A DNA stretch of 64,000 nucleotides from contig NW_027478968.1 of assembly GCF_051014685.1 (NCBI RefSeq), positions 1 through 64,000 on the forward strand. The letters run 5' to 3'. The DNA comes from Ptiloglossa arizonensis (Eukaryota > Arthropoda > Insecta > Hymenoptera > Colletidae). Each line of letters opens with the position of its first letter. The first letter of the stretch is position 1. Both the position numbers and the translations under genes were made by a program. Below, one piece after another: positions 39,501-51,200 of this stretch. The notes below the pieces were generated by a model. The model worked only from the letters and a program-made list of their open reading frames with translations, was not told where the DNA came from and searched no databases.

Positions 39501-41122
39501 CGAATAACTAGAACGGCCTACGGGAAAACTACTCATACCGTTGTAATGGGGCTAGTTTCTACTTTCAGATGCAACAGAAACTTTGCAGATTGGTCAATCC
39601 GTTCGCGAGATATGGCAGTTTTGAGGTAAGAAACGCTTGAAAAACTCCAAATTTTTGCAGTTCTGATGCTCGAAACGAATAACTAGAACGGCCTAGGGGA
39701 AAACTACTCATACCGTTGTAATGGGGCTAGTTTCTACATTCAGATGCAACAGAAACATTGCGGATTGGTCAATCCGTTCGCGAGATATGGCAGTTTTGAT
39801 ATAAGAAACGCTTGAGAAACTCCAAATTTTCGCAGTTCTGATGCTCGAAACGAATAACCAGAACGGCCTAGGGGAAAACTACTCATACCGTTGTAATGGG
39901 GCGAGTTTCTACTTTCAGATGCAACAGAAACTTTGCGAATTGGTCAATCCGTTCGCGAGATATGGCAGTTTTGAGGTAAGAAACGCTTGAGAAACTCCAA
40001 ATTTTCGCAGTTCTGATGCTCGAAACGAATAACTAGAACGGCCTAGGGGAAAACTACTCATACCGTTGTAATGGGGCTAGTTTCTACTTTCAGATGCAAC
40101 AGAAACTTTGCAGATTGGTCAATCCGTTCGCGAGATATGGCAGTTTTGAGGTAAGAAACGCTTGAAAAACTCCAAATTTTCGCAGTTCTGATGCTCCAAA
40201 CGAATAACCAAAACGGCCTAGGGGAAAACTACTCATACCGTTGTAATGGGGCTAGTTTCTACTTTCAGATGCAACAGAAACTTTGCGGATTGGTTAATCC
40301 GTTCGCGAGATATGGCAGTTTTGAGGTAAGAAACGCTTGAGAAACTCCAAATTTTCGCAGCTCTGATGCTCGAAACGAATAACTAGAACGGCCTAGGGGA
40401 AAACTACTCATACCGTTGTAATGGGGCGAGTTTCTACTTTCAGATGCAACAGAAACTTTGCGGATTGGTCAATCCGTTCGCGAGATATGGCAGTTTTGAG
40501 GTAAGAAACGCTTGAGAAACTCCAAATTTTCGCAGTTCTGATGCTCGAAACGAATAACCAAAACGGCCTAGGGGAAAACTACTCATACCGTTGTAATGGG
40601 GCTAGTTTCTACTTTCAGATGCAACAGAAACTTTGCGGATTGGTCAATCCGTTCGCGAGATATGGCAGTTTTGATATAAGAAACGCTTGAGAAACTCCAA
40701 ATTTTCGCAGTTCTGATGCTCGAAACGAATAACTAGAACGGCCTAGGGGAAAACTACTCATACCGTTGTAATGGGGCGAGTTTCTACTTTCAGATGCAAC
40801 AGAAACTTTGCGAATTGGTCAATCCGTTCGCGAGATATGGCAGTTTTGAGGTAAGAAACGCTTGAGAAACTCCAAATTTTTGCAGTTCTGATGCTCGAAA
40901 CGAATAACTAAAACGGCCTAGGGGAAAACTACTCATACCGTTGTAATGGGGCGAATTTCTACTTTCAGATGCAACAGAAACTTTGCGGATTGGTCAATCC
41001 GTTCGCGAGATATGGCAGTTTTGAGGTAAGAAACGCTTGAGAAACTCCAAATTTTCGCAGTTCTGATGCTCGAAACGAATAACTAGAACGGCCTAGGGGA
41101 AAACTACCCATACCGTTGTAAT
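36574..41122 (+). repeat. End of domain A without a clear higher-order period
   Basis: These 26 units use the same subtypes as the rest of domain A, but I found no long block repeated within the stretch. Short recurring orders are present, such as CCAAAAC, GATATAAG, GCGAATT, GCAGATT at 39001-39700 and again near 40400-40900. Private changes include ATTAGTC near 37317, GTAGTGGGG near 37619, TTTCTACATTC and AAACATTGC near 39735-39757, and GCTCCAAACG near 40194. Shared blocks become shorter towards the junction with domain B, which is what one expects at the edge of a homogenised array. Confidence 0.6.
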
Positions 41123-41300
41123 CGGGCGAGTTTCTACTTTCAGATGCAACAGAAATTTTGCGGATTAGTCAATCCGTTCGCGAGATATGGCAGTTTGGAG
41201 GTAAGAAACGCTTGAGAAACTCCAAATTTTCGCAGTTCTGATGCTCGAAACGAATAATTAGAACGGCCTAGGGGAAAAGTACGCATACCTTTGTAATCGG
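41100..41300. other. Junction between satellite domains A and B
   Basis: The unit ending at 41122 is a domain A unit apart from ACTACCCATACC near 41105. The unit starting at 41123 already has the B states C at 1 and T at 34, together with ATTAGTC and CAGTTTGGAGG, but keeps the A state ACTCCAAATT. The next unit (41298) is B throughout. The change therefore happens within about one unit, at a unit boundary, with the 175-bp register and the orientation kept and no foreign sequence between. Confidence 0.85.
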
Positions 41301-42646
41301 GCGAGTTTCTACTTTCAGATGCAACAGAAATTTTGCGGATTGGTCAATCCGTTCATGAGATATAGCAGTTTGGAGGTAAGAAACGCTTCAGAAACTCAAC
41401 ATTTTAGCAGTTCTGATGCTCGAAACGACTAACTAGAACGGCCTAGGGGAAAACAATTCACGCCGTTGTAATCGGGCGGGTTTCTACATTCCGGTTCGAC
41501 AGAAATTTTGCGGATTGGTCAATCCGTTCGCGAGATATGGCAGTTTTGATGAAAGAAACGCTTGAGAAACTCAAAATTTTCGCAGTTCTGATGCTCGAAA
41601 CGAATAACTAGAACGGCCTAGGGCAAAACTACTCAAACCGTTGAAATGTGGCGAGCTTCTACTTTCAGATGCAACAGAAATTTTGCGGATTGGTCAATCC
41701 GTTCGCGAGATATGGCAGTTTTGAGGTAAGGAACGCTTGAGAAACTCAAAATTTTCGCAGTTCTGATGCTCGAAACGAAAAACTAGAACGGCCTACGGGG
41801 AAACTACTCATACCTTTGTAATCGGGCGAGTTTCTACTTTCAGATGCAACAGAAATTTTGCGGATTGGTCAAACCGTTCGCGAGATATGGCAGTTTTGAG
41901 GTAAGAAACGCTTGAGAAACTCAAAATTTTCGCAGTTCTGATGCTCCAAACGAATAACTAGAACGGCCTAGGGGAAAACTGCTCATACCGTTGTAATCGG
42001 GCTAGTTTCTAGTTTCAGATGCAACAGAAATTTTGCGGATTGGTCAATCCGTTCGCGAGATACGGCAGTTTTGAGGTAAGAAACGCTTGAGAAACTCAAC
42101 ATTTTAGCAGTTCTAATGCTCGAAACGAATAACTAGAACGGCCTAGGGGAAAACTACTCATACCGTTGTAATCGGGCGAGTTTCTACTTTCTGATGCAAG
42201 AGAAATTCTGCGGATTGGTCAATCCGTTCGCGAGATATGGCTGTTTTGAGGTAAGAAACGCTTGAGAAACTCCAAATTTTCGCAGTTCTGATGCTCGAAA
42301 CGAATAACTAGAACGGCCTAGGGGAAAACTACTCGTACCGTTGTAATCGGGCGAGCTTCTACTTCCAGATGCAACAGAAATTTTGCGGAATGTTCAAACC
42401 GTTCGCGAGATATGGCAGTTTTGAGGTAAGAAACGCTTGAGAAACTCAAAATTTTCGCAGTTCTGATGCTCGAAACGAATAACTAGAACGGCCTAGGGGA
42501 AAACTACTCGTACCGTTGTAATCGGGCGAGCTTCTACTTTCAGATGCAACAGAAATTTTGCGGATTGGTCAATCCGTTCACGAGATATGGCAGTTTTGAG
42601 GTAAGAAACGCTTGAGAAACTCAAAATTTTCGTAGTTCTGATGCTC

Positions 42647-42688
42647 GAAACGCTTGAGAAACTCAAACCTTTCGCAGTTCTGATGCTC
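42647..42688 (+). repeat. 42-bp internal duplication within a monomer (1 of 11)
   Basis: The stretch from a GAAACGCTTGAG box through CTGATGCTC occurs twice in a row, at 42605-42646 and 42647-42688, before the normal GAAACGAATAAC follows. Both ends of the duplicated segment lie at the word GAAACG, which the normal monomer has twice, 42 bp apart. Equivalent duplications start at 43569, 44491, 45413, 48080, 56861, 59178, 59920, 61362, 61929 and 62671. All are in domain B. Second copies read CAAACCTTTC in the 42.6-48.1 kb group and CAAAACTTTC in most of the 56.9-62.7 kb group, so there are at least two lineages. Confidence 0.9.
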
Positions 42689-43453
42689 GAAACGAATAAC
42701 TAGAACGGCCTAGGGGAAAACTACTCATACCGTTGTAATCGGGCGAGTTTCTACTTTCAGATGCAACAGAAATTTTGCGGATTGGTCAATCTGTAAGCGA
42801 GATATGGCAGTTTGGAGATAAGAAACGCTTGAGAAACTCAACATTTTAGCAGTTCTGATGCTCGAAACGAATAACTAGAACGGCCTAGGGGAGAACTACT
42901 CAAACCGTTGAAATGTGGCGAGTTTCTACTTTCAGATGCAAGAGAAATTTTGCGGATTGGTCAATCTGTAAGCGAGATATGGCAGTTTGGAGATAAGAAA
43001 CGCTTGAGAAACTCAACATTTTAGCAGTTCTGATGCTCGAAACGAATAACTAGAACGGCCTAGGGGAAAACTACTCAAACCGTTGAAATGTGGCGAGATT
43101 CTACTTTCAGATGCAACAGAAATTTTGCGGATTGGTCAATCCGTTCGCGAGATATGGCAGTTTTGAGGTAAGAAACGCTTGAGAAAGTCAAAATTTTCGC
43201 AGTTCTGATGCTCGAAACGAATAACTAGAACGGCCTAGGGGAAAACTACTCGTACCGTTGTAATCGGGCGAGCTTCTACTTCCAGATGCAACAGAAATTT
43301 TGCGGAATGTTCAAACCGTTCGCGAGATATGGCAGTTTTGAGGTAAGAAACGCTTGAGAAACTCAAAATTTTCGCAGTTCTGATGCTTGAAACGAATAAC
43401 TAGAACGGCCTAGGGGAAAACTACTCAAACCGTTGAAATGTGGCGAGATTCTA

Positions 43454-43458
43454 TAATA
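43454..43458 (+). repeat. 5-bp TAATA insertion in monomer (1 of 3)
   Basis: The usual ATTCTACTTTCAG becomes ATTCTATAATACTTTCAG. The same insertion is present at 44376-44380 and 45298-45302 and nowhere else in the window. All three are in the corresponding monomer of the 922-bp repeat, so it arose once and was spread by amplification of that unit. Confidence 0.9.
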
Positions 43459-46400
43459 CTTTCAGATGCAACAGAAATTTTGCGGATTGGTCAATCCGTT
43501 CGCGAGATATGGCAGTTTTGAGGTAAGAAACGCTTGAGAAACTCAAAATTTTCGCAGTTCTGATGCTCGAAACGCTTGAGAAACTCAAACCTTTCGCAGT
43601 TCTGATGCTCGAAACGAATAACTAGAACGGCCTAGGGGAAAACTACTCATACCGTTGTAATCGGGCGAGTTTCTACTTTCAGATGCAACAGAAATTTTGC
43701 AGATTGGTCAATCCGTTCGCGAGATATGGCAGTTTTGAGGTAAGAAACGCTTGAGAAACTCCAAATTTTCGCAGTTCTGATGCTTGAAACGAATAACTAG
43801 AACGGCCTAGTGGAAAACTACTCATACCGTTGTAATCGGGCGAGTTTCTACTTTCAGATGCAAGAGAAATTTTGCGGATTGGTCAATCTGTAAGCGAGAT
43901 ATGGCAGTTTGGAGATAAGAAACGCTTGAGAAACTCAACATTTTAGCAGTTCTGATGCTCGAAACGAATAACTAGAACGGCCTAGGGGAAAACTACTCAA
44001 ACCGTTGAAATGTGGCGAGATTCTACTTTCAGATGCAACAGAAATTTTGCGGATTGGTCAATCCGTTCGCGAGATATGGCAGTTTTTAGGTAAGAAACGC
44101 TTGAGAAAGTCAAAATTTTCGCAGTTCTGATGCTCGAAACGAATAACTAGAACGGGCTAGGGGAAAACTACTCGTACCGTTGTAATCGGGCGAGCTTCTA
44201 CTTCCAGATGCAACAGAAATTTTGCGGAATGGTCAAACCGTTCGCGAGATATGGCAGTTTTGAGGTAAGAAACGCTTGAGAAACTCAAAATTTTCGCAGT
44301 TCTGATGCTTGAAACGAATAACTAGAACGGCCTAGGGGAAAACTACTCAAACCGTTGAAATGTGGCGAGATTTTATAATACTTTCAGATGCAACAGAAAT
44401 TTTGCGGATTGGTCAATCCGTTCGCGAGATATGGCAGTTTTGAGGTAAGAAACGCTTGAGAAACTCAAAATTTTCGTAGTTCTGATGCTCGAAACGCTTG
44501 AGAAACTCAAACCTTTCGCAGTTCTGATGCTCGAAACGAATAACTAGAACGGCCTAGGGGAAAACTACTCATACCGTTGTAATCGGGCGAGTTTCTACTT
44601 TCAGATGCAACAGAAATTTTGCAGATTGGTCAATCCGTTCGCGAGATATGGCAGTTTTGAGGTAAGAAACGCTTGAGAAACTCCAAATTTTCGCAGTTCT
44701 GATGCTTGAAACGAATAACTAGAACGGCCTAGTGGAAAACTACTCATACCGTTGTAATCGGGCGAGTTTCTACTTTCAGATGCAAGAGAAATTTTGCGGA
44801 TTGGTCAATCTGTAAGCGAGATATGGCAGTTTGGAGATAAGAAACGCTTGAGAAACTCAACATTTTAGCAGTTCTGATGCTCGAAACGAATAACTAGAAC
44901 TGCCTAGGGGAAAACTACTCAAACCGTTGAAATGTGGCGAGATTCTACTTTCAGATGCAACAGAAATTTTGCGGATTGGTCAATCCGTTCGCGAGATATG
45001 GCAGTTTTGAGGTAAGAAACGCTTGAGAAAGTCAAAATTTTCGCAGTTCTGATGCTCGAAACGAATAACTAGAACGGCCTAGGGGAAAACTACTCGTACC
45101 GTTGTAATCGGGCGAGCTTCTACTTCCAGATGCAACAGAAATTTTGCGGAATGTTCAAACCGTTCGCGAGATATGGCAGTTTTGAGGTAAGAAACGCTTG
45201 AGAAACTCAAAATTTTCGCAGTTCTGATGCTTGAAACGAATAACTAGAACGGCCTAGGGGAAAACTACTCAAACCGTTGAAATGTGGCGAGATTCTATAA
45301 TACTTTCAGATGCAACAGAAATTTTGCGGATTGGTCAATCCGTTCGCGAGATATGGCAGTTTTGAGGTAAGAAACGCTTGAGAAACTCAAAATTTTCGCA
45401 GTTCTGATGCTCGAAACGCTTGAGAAACTCAAACCTTTCGCAGTTCTGATGCTCGAAACGAATAACTAGAACGGCCTAGGGGAAAACTACTCATACCGTT
45501 GTAATCGGGCGAGTTTCTACTTTCAGATGCAACAGAAATTTTGCAGATTGGTCAACCCGTTCGCGAGATATGGCAGTTTTGAGGTAAGAAACGCTTGAGA
45601 AACTCCAAATTTTCGCAGTTCTGATGCTTGAAACGAATAACTAGAACGGCCTAGTGGAAAACTACTCATACCGTTGTAATCGGGCGAGTTTCTACTTTCA
45701 GATGCAAGAGAAATTTTGCGGATTGGTCAATCTGTAAGCGAGATATGGCAGTTTGGAGATAAGAAACGCTTGAGAAACTCAACATTTTAGCAGTTCTGAT
45801 GCTCGAAACGAATAACTAGAACGGCCTAGGGGAAAACTACTCATACCGTTGTAATCGGGCGAGTTTCTACTTTCAGATGCAACAGAAACTTTGCGGATTA
45901 GTCAATCCGTTCATGAGATATAGCAGTTTGGAGGTAAGAAACGCTTCAGAAACTCAACATTTTAGCAGTTCTGATGCTCGAAACGACTAACTAGAACGGC
46001 CTAGGGGAAAACTATTCACGCCGTTGTAATCGGGCGGGTTTCTACATTCCGGTTCGACAGAAATTTTGCGGATTGGTCAATCCGTTCGCGAGATATGGCA
46101 GTTTTGATGAAAGAAACGCTTGAGAAACTCAAAATTTTCGCAGTGCTGATGCTCGAAACGAATAACTAGAACGGCCTAGGGCAAAACTACTCAAACCGTT
46201 GAAATGTGGCGAGCTTCTACTTTCAGATGCAACAGAAATTTTGCGGATTGGTCAATCCGTTCGCGAGATATGGCAGTTTTGAGGTAAGGAACGCTTGAGA
46301 AACACAAAATTTTCGCAGTTCTGATGCTCGAAACGAAAAACTAGAACGGCCTAGGGGGAAACTACTCATACCGTTGTAATCGGGCGAGTTTCTGCTTTCA

Positions 46401-46879
46401 GATGCAACAGAAATTTTGCGTATTGGTCAATCCGTTCGCGAGATATGGCAGTTCTGAGGTAAGAAACGCCTGAGAAACTCCAAATTTTCGCAGTTCTGAT
46501 GCTCGAAACGAATAACTAGAACGGCCTAGGGGAAAACTGCTCATACCGTTGTAATCGGGCTAGTTTCTAGTTTCAGATGCAACAGAAATTTTGCGGATTG
46601 GGCAATCCGTTCGCGAGATACGGCAGTTTTGAGGTAAGAAACGCTTGAGAAACTCAACATTTTAGCAGTTCTAATGCTCGAAACGAATAACTAGAACGGC
46701 CTAGGGGAAAACTACTCATACCGTTGTAATCGGGCGAGTTTCTACTTTCTGATGCAAGAGAAATTCTGCGGATTGGTCAATCCGTTCGCGAGATATGGCT
46801 GTTTTGAGGTAAGAAACGCTTGAGAAACTCCAAATTTTCGCAGTTCTGATGCTCGAAACGAATAACTAGAACGGCCTAG

Positions 46880-48284
46880 GGGAAAACTGCTCATACCGTT
46901 GTAATCGGGCGAGTTTCTAGTTTCAGATGCAACAGAAATTTTGCGGATTGGTCAATTCGTTCGCGAGATACGGCAGTTTTGAAGTAAGAAACGCTTGAGA
47001 AACTCCAAATTTTAGCAGTTCTGATGCTCGAAACGAATAACCAGAACGGCCTATGGGAAAACTACTCAAACCGTTGAAATGTGGCGAGCTTCTACTTTCA
47101 GATGCAACAGAAATTTTGCGGATTGGTCAATCCGTTCGCGAGATATGGCAGTTTTGAGGTACGAAACGCTTGAGAAACTCAAAATTTTCGCAGTTCTGAT
47201 GCTCGAAACGAATAACTAGAACGGCCTAGGGGGAAACTACTCATACCGTTGTAATCGGGCGAGTTTCTACTTTCAGATGCAAGAGAAATTTTGCGGATTG
47301 GTCAATCCCTTCACGAGATATGGCAGTTTTGAGGTAAGAAACGCTTGAGAAACTGAAAATTTTCGCAGTTCTGATGCTCGAAACGAATAACTAGAACGGC
47401 CTAGGGGAAAAGTACGCATACCTTTGTAATCGGGCGAGTTTCTATTTTCAGATGCAACAGAAATTTTGCGGATTGGTCAATCCGTTCGCGAGATATAGCA
47501 GTTTGGAGGTAAGAAACGCTTCAGAAACTCAACATTTTAGCAGTTCTGATGCTCGAAACGACTAACTAGAACGGCCTAGGGGAAAACTATTCACGCCGTT
47601 GTAATCGGGCGGGTTTCTACTTTCCGGTTCAACAGAAATTTTGCGGATTGGTCAATCCGTTCGCGAGATATGGCAGTTTTGATGAAAGAAACGCTTGAGA
47701 AACTCAAAATTTTCGCAGTTCTGATGCTCGAAACGAATAACCAGAACGGCCTAGGGCAAAACTACTCAAACCGTTGAAATGTGGCGAGATTCAACTTTCA
47801 GATGCAACAGAAATTTTGCGGATTGGTCAATCCGTTCGCGAGATATGGCAGTTTTGAGGTAAGAAACGCTTGAGAAAGTCAAAATTTTCGCAGTTCTGAT
47901 GCTCGAAACGAATAACTAGAACGGCCTAGGGGAAAACTACTCGTACCGTTGTAATCGGGCGAGCTTCTACTTTCAGATGCAACAGAAATTTTGCGGATTG
48001 GTCAATCCGTTCACGAGATATGGCAGTTTTGAGGTAAGAAACGCTTGAGAAACTCAAAATTTTCGCAGTTCTGATGCTCGAAACGCTTGAGAAACTCAAA
48101 CCTTTCGCAGTTCTGATGCTCGAAACGAATAACTAGAACGGCCTAGGGGAAAACTACTCATACCGTTGTAATCGGGCGAGTTTCTACTTTCAGATGCAAC
48201 AGAAATTTTTAAGATTGGTCAATCCGTTCGCGAGATATGGCAGTTTTGAGGTAAGAAACGCTTGAGAAACTCCAAATTTTCGCA
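46880..48284 (+). repeat. Mixed domain B units, including one isolated 42-bp duplication
   Basis: About eight diverged B units show no long local period. They include a GATATAGC/GCTTCAG unit near 47490, a CTTTCCGGTTCAAC unit near 47620, and the unit with a 42-bp duplication at 48080-48121. That one shares the CAAACCTTTC form with the 922-bp repeat, 2667 bp from its last copy, which equals 15 monomers plus 42 bp. One unit has the unusual AAATTTTTAAGATTGG near 48203. Nothing other than satellite is seen. Confidence 0.75.
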
Positions 48285-51200
48285 GTTCTGATGCTTGAAA
48301 CGAATAACTAGAACGGCCTAGTGGAAAACTACTCATACCGTTGTAATCGCGCGAGTTTCTACTTTCAGATGCAAGAGAAATTTTGCGGATTGGTCAATCT
48401 GTAAGCGAGATATGGCAGTTTGGAGATAAGAAACGCTTGAGAAACTCAACATTTTAGCAGTTCTGATGCTCGAAACGAATAACTAGAACGGCCTAGGGGA
48501 AAACTACTCAAACCGTTGAAATGTGGCGAGATTCTACTTTCAGATGCAACAGAAATTTTGCGGATTGGTCAATACGTTCGCGAGATATGGCAGTTTTGAG
48601 GTAAGAAACGCTTGAGAAAGTCAAAATTTTCGCAGTTCTGATGCTCGAAACGAATAACTAGAACGGCCTAGGGGAAAACTACTCGTACCGTTGTAATCGG
48701 GCTAGTTTCTAGTTTCAGATGCAACAGAAATTTTGCGGATTGGTCAATCCGTTCGCGAGATATGGCAGTTTGGAGGTAAGAAACGCTTGAGAAACTCAAC
48801 ATTTTAGCAGTTCTGATGCTCGAAACGAATAACTAGAACGGCCTAGGGGAAAGCTACTCAAACCGTTGAAATGTGGCGAGATTCTACTTTCAGATGCAAC
48901 AGAAATTTTGCGGATTGGTCAATCCGTACGCGAGATATGGCAGTTTTGAGGTAAGAAACGCTTGAGAAACTCACAATTTTAGCAGTTCTGATGCTCGAAA
49001 CGAATAACGAGAACTGCCTAGGGGAAAACTATTCATGCCGTTGTAATCGGGCGAGCTTCTACTTTCAGATGCAACAGAAATTTTGCGGATTGGTCAATCC
49101 GTTCGCGAGACGTGGCAGTTTTGAGGTAAGGAACGCTTGAGAAACCCAAAATTTTCGCAGTTCTGATGCTCGAAACGAATAACTAGAACGGCCTAGGGGG
49201 AAACTACTCATACCGTTGTAATCGGGCGAGTTTCTACTTTCAGATGCAACAGAAATTTTGCGTATTGGTCAATCCGTTCGCGAGATATGGCAATTTTGAG
49301 GTAAGAAACGCTTGAGAAACTCAAAATTTTCGCAGTTCTGATGCTCGAAACGAATAATTAGAACGGCCTAGGGGAAAGCTGCTCATACCGTTGTAATCGG
49401 TCTAGTTTCTAGTTTCAGATGCAACAGAAATTTTGCGGATTGGTCAATCCGTTCGCGAGATATGGCAGTTTGGAGGTAAGAAACGCTTGAGAAACTCAAC
49501 ATTCTGGCAGTTCTGATGCTCGAAACGAATAACTAGAACGGCCTAGGGGAAAACTACTCAAACCGTTGAAATGTGGCGAGATTCTACTTTCAGATGCAAC
49601 AGAAATTTTGCGGATTGGTCAATCCGTTCGCGAGATATGGCAGTTTTGAGGTAAGAAACGCTTGAGAAACTCACAATTTTAGCAGTTCTGATGCTCGAAA
49701 CGAATAACTAGAACGGCCTAGGGGAAAACTATTCATGCCGTTGTAATCGGGCGGGTTTCTACTTTCCGGTTCAACAGAAATTTTGCGGATTGGTCAATCC
49801 GTTCGCGAGATATGGCAGTTTCGATGAAAGAAACGCTTGAGAAACTCAAAATTTTCGCAGTTCTGATGCTCGAAACGAATATCTAGAACGGCCTAGGGCA
49901 AAACTACTCATACCGTTGTAATCGGGCGAGTTTCTACTTTCAGATGCAACAGAAATTTTGCGTATTGGTCAATCCGTTCGCGAGATATGGCAGTTTTGAG
50001 GTAAGAAACGCTTGAGAAATTCCAAATTTTCGCAGTTCTGATGCTTGAAACGAATAACTAGAACGGCCTAGTGGAAAACTACTCATACCGTTGTAATCGG
50101 GCGAGTTTCTACTTTCAGATGCAAGAGAAATTTTGCGGATTGGTCAATCCGTAAGCGAGATATGGCAGTTTTGAGGTAAGAAACGCTTGAGAAAGTCAAA
50201 ATTTTCGCAGTTCTGATGCTTGAAACGAATAACTAGAACGGCCTAGTGGAAAACTACTCATACCGTTGTAATCGGGCGAGTTTCTACTTTCAGATGCAAG
50301 AGAAATTTTGCGGATTGGTCAATCTGTAAGCGAGATATGGCAGTTTGGAGATAAGAAACGCTTGAGAAACTCAACATTTTAGCAGTTCTGATGCTCGAAA
50401 CGAATAACTAGAACGGCCTAGGGGAAAACTACTCAAACCGTTGAAATGTGGCGAGATTCTACTTTCAGATGCAACAGAAATTTTGCGGATTGGTCAATCC
50501 GTTCGCGAGATATGGCAGTTTTGAGGTAAGAAACGCTTGAGAAAGTCAAAATTTTCGCAGTTCTGATGCTCGAAACGAATAACTAGAACGGCCTAGGGGA
50601 AAACTACTCGTACCGTTGTAATCGGGCTAGTTTCTAGTTTCAGATGCAACAGAAATTTTGCGGATTGGTCAATCCGTTCGCGAGATATGGCAGTTTGGAG
50701 GTAAGAAACGCTTGAGAAACTCAACATTTTAGCAGTTCTGATGCTCGAAACGAATAACTTGAACGGCCTAGGGGAAAACTACTCAAACCGTTGAAATGTG
50801 GCGAGATTCTACTTTCAGATGCAACAGAAATTTTGCGGATTGGTCAATCCGTACGCGAGATATGGCAGTTTTGAGGTAAGAAACGCTTGAGAAACTCACA
50901 ATTTTAGCAGTTCTGATGCTCGAAACGAATAACGAGAACTGCCTAGGGGAAAACTATTCATGCCGTTGTAATCGGGCGAGCTTCTACTTTCAGATGCAAC
51001 AGAAATTTTGCGGATTGGTCAATCCGTTCGCGAGACGTGGCAGTTTTGAGGTAAGGAACGCTTGAGGAACCCAAAATTTTCGCAGTTCTGATGCTCGAAA
51101 CGAATAACTAGAACGGCCTAGGGGGAAACTACTCATACCGTTGTAATCGGGCGAGTTTCTACTTTCAGATGCAACAGAAATTTTGCGTATTGGTCAATCC

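Larger units (their letters stand above)
1..41122. repeat. Satellite array, domain A: 235 tandem 175-bp monomers
   Basis: The stretch is an uninterrupted head-to-tail array in one orientation. Unit starts, marked by GGGGC, fall at 1, 176, 351, 526, 701, 876 and so on. After 235 units the next start is predicted at 41123, allowing for three missing bases, and that is where it falls. Typical units carry G at position 1, C at 34 (AAACTTTGCG) and C at 101 (ACTCCAAATT). Subtypes differ at a few sites: CTAG or CGAG at 5-8, GCGGATT, GCGAATT, GCAGATT or GCTGATT at 38-44, GAGATATGG or GAGTAATGG, GAGGTAAG or GATATAAG, and CTAGAAC, CCAAAAC or CTAAAAC near 135. No gene, RNA gene or other element interrupts it. 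A unit of about 175 bp is in the range of one nucleosome plus linker, common for centromeric satellites. Identity as a satellite is certain; the chromosomal location is inferred. Confidence 0.97.
42647..45840 (+). repeat. 922-bp higher-order repeat, about 3.5 copies
   Basis: The unit consists of five monomers (875 bp) plus one 42-bp internal duplication and one 5-bp insertion. The duplicated segments start at 42647, 43569, 44491 and 45413, each 922 bp apart. The TAATA insertions at 43454, 44376 and 45298 and the CTGTAAGCG marks at 42966, 43888, 44810 and 45732 keep the same spacing. The first copy differs in its second monomer, where a CTGTAAGCG unit stands in place of the later GCAGATT/TGCTTGAAAC/CCTAGTGG unit. 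Later copies differ by a few bases, for example GATTTTATAATA in copy 2. This is the cleanest regular higher-order repeat in domain B. Confidence 0.9.
41300..46880 (+). repeat. About 1-kb block flanking the 922-bp array on both sides
   Basis: The segment from about 41300 to 42325 recurs at about 45858-46880, an offset of 4558 bp. Markers are GTTCATGAGATATAGC (41351, 45909), CTACATTCCGGTTCGAC (near 41480 and 46040), and TTTCTGATGCAAGAG followed by AAATTCTGCG (near 42188 and 46746). The offset equals 25 monomers plus 183 bp, which is exactly the length added by four 42-bp duplications and three 5-bp insertions lying between. GATATAGC occurs a third time near 47490. The pair brackets the 922-bp repeat. 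Confidence 0.8.
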
